Source: Synanceia verrucosa
Lineage: Eukaryota; Chordata; Actinopteri; Perciformes; Synanceiidae
NCBI GenBank assembly: GCA_029721515.1
Contig: CM056555.1
Location: 2,681,001 to 2,745,000, forward strand
Reading direction: 5' to 3'
Length of the DNA: 64,000 nucleotides
The position numbers and the translations under genes are program-made. This document shows positions 56,901 to 64,000 of this stretch, one piece after another (positions within the stretch are counted from its first letter, which is position 1; every line of letters begins with the position of its first letter). The notes beneath the pieces are model-generated. The model was not told the DNA's origin and ran no database searches. It saw only the letters and a list, made by a program, of their open reading frames with translations.

Positions 56901-59835
56901 CAATCCTGTGACTGTTTTTACAATTTTTTTCAACATGTGAAGAAATATGACTTTAAGCAAAAAATTTCAACATACTATACTATGATGTTTTTTTGTAAAA
57001 TTTGGGACATCCCGATTTTAAACTTCTTAGGACTTTTTGGACAGAAAATACCATCAGTTTTTATTTTAGTCTATTTTTTTGACTGTTTATGACTTTTTTT
57101 CAACTTACGAGAAAAATTACTTTTTTCATGAAAATTTTCAACATACTATAGTATGACTTTTTCATGAAATTTAGGACATGCCAATTTTTTGACATTTTCT
57201 GACCAATAATACCATCAGTATAATAATGATGGTACATTGATGGTACAATGATGGTACATTTTGACTGTTTATGACTTTTTTCAGCATTAGAAAAAAAAAT
57301 AATTTTTCATGAAAATTTTCAACATACTATAGTATGACTTTTTCATGAAATTGGGGACATGCCAACTTTTGACATTTTCTGATCAATAATACCATCAGTA
57401 TTTATTTTGTGCAATCCTGTGACTGTTTTTATGATTTCTTTCAGCATTGGAAAAAAAATAATTTTTCATGAAAATTTTCAACATTCTATAGCATGACTTT
57501 TTTCATGAAATTTAGGACATGCCAACTTTTGACATTTTCTGACCAATAATACCATCAGTATTTATTTTGTGCTATTTTTTGACTGTTTATGACTTTTTCA
57601 ACGTACAAGAAAAATGACTTTTTCATGAAAATTTTCAACATACTACAGTATGACTTTTTCATGAAATTGGGGACATGCCAACTTTTGACATTTTCTGATC
57701 AATAATTCCATCAGTATTTATTTTGTGCAATCCTGTGACTGTACTATGATGTTTTACCTTAAAATTTGTGACGTCCCAATTTTCAACTTTTTATTACTTT
57801 TTGGACAGAAAATGCCATCAGTTTTTATTTCAGGCTATTTTTTTGACTGTTTATGACTTTTTTCAACTTACGAGAAAAATGACTTATTTCATGAAAATTT
57901 TCAACATACTATAGTATGACTTTTTCATGAAATTTTACCATCAATATTAATTTTGGGCCATTCTTTGGCTGTTTTTATGACTTTTTTCAGCATTAGAAAA
58001 AAAAATAATTTTTCATGAAAATTTTCAACATACTATAGCATGACTTTTTTCATGAAATTTAGGACATGCCAATTTTTGACATTTTCTGACCAATAATACC
58101 ACCAGTATTTATTTTGTGCAATCCTGTGACTGTTTTTATGATTTTTTCAACATGTGAAGAAATATGACTTTAAGCAAAAAATTCAATATACTATACTATG
58201 ACGTTTTTTCATAAAATTTGGGACATCCCGATTTTAAACTTCTTAGGACTTTTTGGACAGAAAATACCATCAGTTTTTATTTTAGTCTATTTTTTTGACT
58301 GTTTATGACTTTTTTTCAACTTACGAGAAAAATGACTTTTTTCATGAAAATTTTCAACATACTATAGTATGACTTTTTCATGAAATTTGGGACATGCCAA
58401 CTTTTGACATTTTCTGACCAATAATACAGAAAACAGACAGAAAATACCATAATTTTTTATTTTCTGCTATTTTTTTGACTGTTTATGACTTTTTTCAACA
58501 TACGAGAAAAATGACTTATTTCATGAAAATTTTCAACATACTATAGTATGACTTTTTCATGAAATTTGGGACATGCCAACTTTTGACATTTTCTGACCAA
58601 TAATACCATCAGTATTTATTTTGTGCTTTTTTTGACTGTTTATGCCTTTTTCAACGTACAAGAAAAATGACTTTTTCATGAAAATTTTTGGCATACTATA
58701 GTATGACTTTTTTCATGAATTATGGGATATGCCAACTTTTGACGTTTTCTGACCAATAATATCATCAGTATTTATTTTATGCAATCCTGTGACTGTTTTT
58801 ATGATTTTTTTTCAACATGTGAAAAAAAATGACTTTTAGCAAAAAATTTCAACATACTATACTATGATGTTTTCTTCTTAGAATTTGGGCCATGCCAATT
58901 TTCAACTTTTTAGGACTTTTTGGACAGAAAATACCATCAGTATTTATTTTGTGCTATTTTTTTTTTGACTGTTTATAACTTTTTTAACATACAAAAAAAT
59001 GTAAGCATACTATAGTATGACTTTTTTGATGAAATTTGGAACTTGCCAACTTTTGACATTTTCTGACAATAATACCGTCAATATTAATTTTGGGCCATTC
59101 TTTGGCTGTTTTTATGAGTTTTTTCAGCATTTGAAAAAAAAATGTTTTTCATGAAATTTTTTTTAACATACTATAATATGACTTTTTTCATGAAATTTGG
59201 GACATGCCAACTTTTGACATTTTCTGACCAATAATACCATCAGTATTTATTTTGTGCAATCCCGTGACTGTTTTTATGATTTCTTTCAACATGTGGAATT
59301 AAAGGACTTGTAGCAAAAAAATTTCAACATACTACACTATGACATTTTCTTAAAATATGTGACATGCCAATTTTCAACTTTTTAGGACTTTTGGACAGAA
59401 AATACCACCAACTTTTATTTTGTGCTATTTTATATGACTGTTCGTGACTTTTTTTCAGCATACAAGAAAAATGACTTTTTTCATAAAAAATTTAAACATA
59501 CTATACTGTGACGTTTTTTTGGGACATGCCCACTTTTGAAATGGTATTATACTTTTGGACATGTAATACCATCAGTATTTATTTTATGCTATTTCTGTTT
59601 TCATGACTTTTTTCAACATAAAAATACTTTTTTAAAGAAAATTTTTCAACATACTATCCAATGACTTTTTCATGATATTTGGGACATGCCAACTTTTGAC
59701 ATTTTCTGACAATAATACCATCAGTATTGATTTTGTGCCATTCTGTGGCTGTAGATTTTTTCAGCATTCGAAAAAACATTTTTTTCATGAAAATTTCCAA
59801 CATACTATACTATGACATTTTCTCATGAATTTTGG
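50950..59835 (+). repeat. AT-rich satellite array, about 160/170-bp alternating monomers
   Basis: About 8.9 kb of tandem repeats. Two monomer types alternate: one begins CATACTATAGTATGACTTTT and passes through GGGACATGCCAACTTTTGAC and TGCAATCCTGTGACTG; the other begins CATACTATACTATGATG and passes through GGGACATCCCAATTTTCAAC and ATGACTTTTTTCAACATACG. Measured spacings are 160 and 170 bp (51909-52069-52239) and 159 and 171 bp (53551-53710-53881). Longer blocks also recur: a CTTCTTTCATGACATATGGG variant at about 51924, 53896 and 56827, and a GATGGTACATTGATGG insert at about 54460 and 57227. This shows multi-kilobase higher-order amplification. No coding frame of note. Confidence 0.95.
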
Positions 59836-60560
59836 ATATAATGTCATAGGTTAGCATTTCAAACATTCATGAAAAAACTCATAGTATAGTATGTCAACTT
59901 TTTTCATGGAAAAAGTTATCATTCCATACATAGTCATTAGTCATGGTATAGCTATTCAAAAAAAGTTATAGGTCAGCATGTCAAAATTGTATGAATATAA
60001 GTCATAGTATAGTATGTTGAAACTTATTTTTGAAAAAAGTCATTTTCTTCATGTGGTGAAAAATGTTTTTAAAAACAGACATAAAATAGTATGCAATAAT
60101 TATGGTACAGCATTTTAAAAAATTAAGAAAGTCATAGGTTAGCATGTTAAAAATTCCTGGAAAAATGTCATAGCATAGTATTTCGAAATTTTTTCATGAA
60201 AAAGTTATTTTTTCTCATGTCGGAAAAAGCCATAAAACCAGTCATGGAAGAGTACCCAATAAATAGCAATGGTATAGCCTGTTAAAATTAAGAAAAAAAA
60301 GAAAAAAGTCCTAGGTTCGCATGTCAAAAATTAATGATGTAAAACTGTTCATGAAAACACTTTTTTGTATGTCCAAAAAATGTCAGAAAAAAAGTCAGAA
60401 AATAATAAGAAATAAATAGCCATGGTATAGCAAGAAAAAAGTCATGTCCAAAATTCTTACTATACTATGATATTTTTCATGATTTTGTTGATATATATTA
60501 GTACAGCAGTGTGTCATGAAAACTGTCATTGTATAGTATGTTATATGGAATTTGAAGATA
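59836..60560 (-). repeat. Decayed satellite in inverted orientation
   Basis: After about 59835 the satellite phrases appear as reverse complements, for example GTCATAGTATAGTATGTTGA and CATAGGTTAGCATGT, and divergence increases towards 60560. The flip marks an inversion or head-to-head junction at the array edge. Confidence 0.65.
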
Positions 60561-60809
60561 TACATTCACAAGCAAGGGACAATCTAAAAACATCTCTAGC
60601 CATGGCAGTCACCATAAAATCTTGAATATATACATATAGCACTCCTAGTTTTTGTCAACATAATGTGTTTTGGCTCCTTTAATTTAAATGTGAACATGGT
60701 TTATGGTTTAGGGGTTACAATTCCTTAAACTCAGGATCTTAATACCCAACAGTTTCTGACAGTTACGGCATCAAATCCATGTCTGACAAGACGTTGTGAT
60801 GTCTCCTAC

Positions 60810-60889
60810 CTTTACTTTCTCGCGTCTCAAGCAGCAGAAGAGACAGTTTTCATCGAAGGACCAGTCCGACACTTCCTCAGGCTCGCAGT
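60810..60889 (-). CDS. lcor: lcor exon with conserved Cys-rich N-terminal segment
   Basis: An 80-bp exon with acceptor CTGTTATTCAG and donor AAAG|GTAGGA on the minus strand. Taking one base from an unseen upstream exon, it reads DCEPEEVSDWSFDEN then CLFCCLRREKVK. This matches the acidic D-C-E-P-E-E / D-W-S-x-D-E-x-C-x-F-C-x-L-R/Q-R-E segment at the N-terminus of the LCOR/LCORL family. The first coding exon expected upstream (with the family's H-C-V-G-F-E-S motif) is not found between 60890 and 64000 and should lie beyond the window. Confidence 0.9.
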
Positions 60890-61669
60890 CTGAATAACAG
60901 ATGGAGACAGGAAGTCACACCGTCAGTGGATTTTAGCCAAAAAAAACGCAGCAGTAAACCTGAGGCTCCAAAATCTCCACACTGACTGCAAACATCAGCC
61001 CAGAATATGGTTTTGAAACATCACAAAAAGTGTTTTTTCCAGGTTTTGTTTCTTGATCTGTGTCGTATTTTGTGTTTTATCGCCTCTGTGTGTTCTTGAC
61101 TCTCACATTAGATCAGTTGAAACATCCAGATAGAGGGTAAACCTTTAAAAAGTCAGAGGAGAAATCCCAACACAGCAGTCTGCTCTCATTGAACACCCTG
61201 CAGAGAAGCACAAACAGCATCTCAATGATTCACTTCTAATTACAGCCAATTATTAAATTACAGCCATGACTGACTTCACATGTCAAGAGTGCCGCGTAAA
61301 AACTAACCAAACCAGTGATTGACAGATGAGCTCAATTCAATATTGAGTTCATTGTTGCCTAAAGACGTCAAACACGACATGAACGCCTCTGTGTGTGCAT
61401 GTAAATATGACTGGATGTGTTTGTGGAGGATTCACGCCCTAAAGCGATATTTGTGAAGAACTAATGACTCCTTTCTAAGCCGGCGTTCAGCTGGGTGGAG
61501 AAATTCATCTGGCATCGAAAACATCCTCCTGTCTTTCCTTTTTCTCTCTATCGCTGTAGCTTCAGACGTACAGAGCAGCCTTCTGGACCATTTAACAATA
61601 AACTGGTAAATAAATAAATCACATACAAAAATAGATATAATAATAGAGATATGACAGCAAAGCTGTTCT

Positions 61670-62035
61670 GCTGTGACTTTTTTTTTTAAACATAAAGAAC
61701 AATTTTTTCCTCATTATTTTTTGACACACTATACTCAGACATTTTTCATGAAATTTTGACTTTTTCTTAATTTTTAAGAAAGAAAACACCTTTAATATTT
61801 ATTGGCATTTCTTCCATTTATTCATACTATCCTAGGATTGTTTTTATGAGTTTTCGAAAACAGTGAACACTGATTTTTTTTTCATGAAAATTTGACTTTT
61901 TATGATTTTTTTGACATGCTAACCTATTTTTTCATAATTTTTTTTGACAGGCTATAACTATTTCTTACTATTCTGTGACTGTTTTTATTGTTTTTGAAAC
62001 ATGAAGCTGTGATTTTTTCATGAAAATTATATATA
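61670..62035 (+). repeat. Isolated diverged satellite relic
   Basis: TTTTTCATGAAATTTTGACT, CTGTGACTGTTTTTATTG and TTTTTTCATGAAAATTTGAC are phrases of the main satellite, separated from it by the 60.8-kb lcor exon. A (CA)n/(TA)n run follows at about 62034-62070. Confidence 0.55.
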
Positions 62036-63520
62036 CACACACACACACACTGTATATATGTATATATTATTATTGATGTAGTACATACAGCAAATTAATA
62101 TTGCAGCTGTTTTTTTTTAAATACTGCTGAGAAATAAAGTAACTAAAGCTGTCAGATGTAAAGCAGTAAAAAGTACAATCGTTCCCTCTAAGTTGTGCTG
62201 AAGTATAAATATAACATAAATACTCAAGTACAGCACTAAATATACTTGGTTACACCGCTGCATTTTATAGAAATAAAAAAATGTTTGTTTGTACATTAAA
62301 TAATGATAATGATTATTTCCAGCCTACATACTGTAGATAAAAAAAAACATAATTGTTTATTTATACACACATACATGTATCAGCGTCTCTGCAGTTATTA
62401 CTCATCAATATTAATCTGCTGCTTGTGGGCTCATGACTGATCGATGCCGTCAGCTGCTTGTGTCAGGTTACATACATCCTTCAAAATGTGAATGGATTTT
62501 AACAACATGGCATCTGTAGGACCGACAGCGAGAGACAGCGAGGAGACGGCCGTCGGCTTGGTTACGGCCGAGCCGTTGCCATGGCGCTACGCTTCCTTTA
62601 AAAGCCCTCAGCTCAGCCTGAAACCACAGAGTGACGGAGACGAATACAGAGAGAGATGCAGAAGAAGAGAGGAGTTACAGAAGGCCGAGTCAGCTCCACA
62701 GAGACAGACAGAAAGAGAGAGAGAGAGAGCAGAAACACAAGAACAAAATCAATATGGCCACAGTGACCCGTGAACAAACCATATGTGATCAGAGCACGAC
62801 CTCCCGTCCAAAATGTCACCTTTTCAGGAGTTTAAAGCTGCGACAAAATCTGAGTCCGATGGTTTTCAGTCGATTCGGCATTTTTAATCGGACCCGCCGG
62901 CGAGGAAGAAGCACTCTGATTGTCCGTTCAGCCGATCAGTGCATAAGTAGAGAAACAGGAAGTGAACATGTGAGGCTCTCCTTCATCTCATGCAGATATT
63001 TTCACAACATCTTGACTGAAGTCAAGTGGAAAGAAAATGGTCATTATTTCATAACAACGGCTCGTAGATCCTCCATCTTTCTGTTTCCTTTCTGAATGAC
63101 CAGCAGCGGTCGACTGGAGGCTTTGTGGTGCGTTCAAGTGCAGCTTTAGTTCTTTGTGGTTCAAGTTCGAGTGCAACTTTTTGGCAGGACGCAACGAGGA
63201 GGCCTTCGTTGTTACCGCTGGCTCTGTTAGCTCGAAGCTAAGGCTGAGTTTAGAGGTTCATCGAGTCTGAGGATGGTGGAACGTCTAAAGATCTCTTACC
63301 CAGCTTCATAAAATGCTAAAATAAGTCTTAAGCAGCATTATCACCAGCAGAGGATGAATTTTCAGGTATCCCTGCGAAGTCAAAGTTGCTGGTAGCAAAT
63401 TATAGCTTCTAATGTATAACTGAGTTTATAACAGAATATTTGAAGAGAATGAAGGCTGCAGAATAAAAGAAATAATAAATAAAGCTGCCATATAATATAA
63501 AGGAAACAACCATCTGGAAA

Positions 63521-63549
63521 TGGATGGATGGATGGATGGATGGATGGAT
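63521..63549 (+). repeat. (TGGA)n microsatellite
   Basis: Seven TGGA units. Confidence 0.95.
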
Positions 63550-64000
63550 TTAAACGTCACTGAACACAACGACCTCTGAAGGCCCGTTTCTATTTCAACC
63601 CCATGTTTCTTTTCTGGGACGAGATAAGAGAAGCCTGTGTTTCTCTGAAATATACTGAAAAACTAAAACTCTGCTCAAAGGTCCTGATCTGTGTGTGTCT
63701 TCAGATGGATTTCAGTTGTTTGTTGTCTCATCAGTCTCCCGAATTTCCTGCCAAATTGTGACATTAATGAGTTTCTCTTCAGCCTTCTGAGTGTTTGATT
63801 CAGAAGAGGAAAAACTAAATTAAATTATCCTCAAAGGTATTAAAAAAAAACTAATACATGTTCTCTGAAAATGATTTCCACATTTCAATAAACAAATGGT
63901 CACAAATTGGAGGGACGGCGACTGATTTGATTTTTTCCTGCAGAATATAAGTTGTCGTCCGTCACAGTGAACATCAAGTCTGTGTTAATTGTTATGAAGT

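Larger units (their letters stand above)
39709..60809 (-). other. 21-kb lcor intron packed with repeats and two nested genes
   Basis: This intron is about four times longer than the other complete ones. It contains microsatellites, a duplicated intronless coiled-coil gene, a 2.55-kb mobile insertion, a solo LTR and about 9 kb of satellite DNA, each listed separately. All its exon-side splice signals are normal. Confidence 0.85.
60890..64000 (-). other. lcor 5' intron, open at the window edge
   Basis: I see no further lcor exon. There are decayed satellite relics at about 61670-62035, a GA-rich stretch at about 62640-62740 and a (GGAT)n run at 63521-63549. Two overlapping plus-strand frames at 62.5-63.1 kb are short, lack recognisable motifs and are not supported as genes. 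Confidence 0.6.

Noticed and set aside
50950..59835. CRISPR-like regular repeat array
   Set aside because: The repeats are contiguous 160-170-bp monomers without unique spacers, in a vertebrate genome; this is satellite DNA.
62492..63095. Two overlapping plus-strand frames of 93 and 154 codons near the right edge
   Set aside because: They are GA-rich and low-complexity in the middle, with no recognisable domain, and lie antisense in an lcor intron. They could be part of an unrelated transcript but there is no support.

Overview
The window looks like teleost fish nuclear DNA, probably from a spiny-rayed fish. It has short, well-separated coding exons with GT-AG introns, many microsatellites, and hAT-type miniature transposons of families common in bony fish. 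No bacterial features are present. One conserved gene dominates: lcor (ligand-dependent corepressor) on the minus strand. Five coding exons can be read from 60889 down to the stop at 22762. They join in phase and give 630 complete residues. The first coding exon lies beyond 64000.

Layout. 1-9.5 kb is non-coding as far as I can read it: two long pyrimidine tracts, a 63-bp tandem repeat beside a perfect NRF1-type palindrome with a possible non-coding first exon (about 4.0-4.4 kb), and several degenerate hAT MITEs. 9.5-22.76 kb lies downstream of the lcor stop and is probably in part its 3' UTR. No long reading frame is present there. 22.76-34.2 kb holds the three 3' lcor exons. Their introns carry two hAT elements with clear 8-bp target duplications. 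The larger one contains a nested hAT with a BED-finger-only reading frame. 34.2-39.6 kb is intron, and 39597-39708 is a small exon. The next intron (39709-60809, 21 kb) is filled with repeats and with two intronless copies of an unrecognised coiled-coil gene. 60810-60889 is a further lcor exon.

The most unusual part is 42.9-60.5 kb. An AT-rich satellite with alternating monomers of about 160 and 170 bp, each carrying the palindrome CATACTATAGTATG or a variant, runs for about 9 kb. A unit of one coiled-coil gene (about 2 kb) plus a satellite segment is duplicated in tandem. Copy 1 is intact and copy 2 has a C-terminal frameshift. Between the gene and satellite parts of unit 1 sits a 2.55-kb insertion whose exact empty site survives in unit 2. 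It has two perfect hairpins at one end, a 350-bp inverted repeat, and a hairpin-bearing 55-bp minisatellite near the other end, so it looks like a non-autonomous Helitron/Helentron-like element. A solo LTR is inserted in the satellite just beyond copy 2.

The lcor gene and both coiled-coil copies are on the same strand, so the copies lie sense-oriented inside an lcor intron. I see no evidence that they work together functionally. The protein family of the coiled-coil gene, the identity of the transposon families and the extent of the lcor 3' UTR are inferences that need database or RNA evidence.
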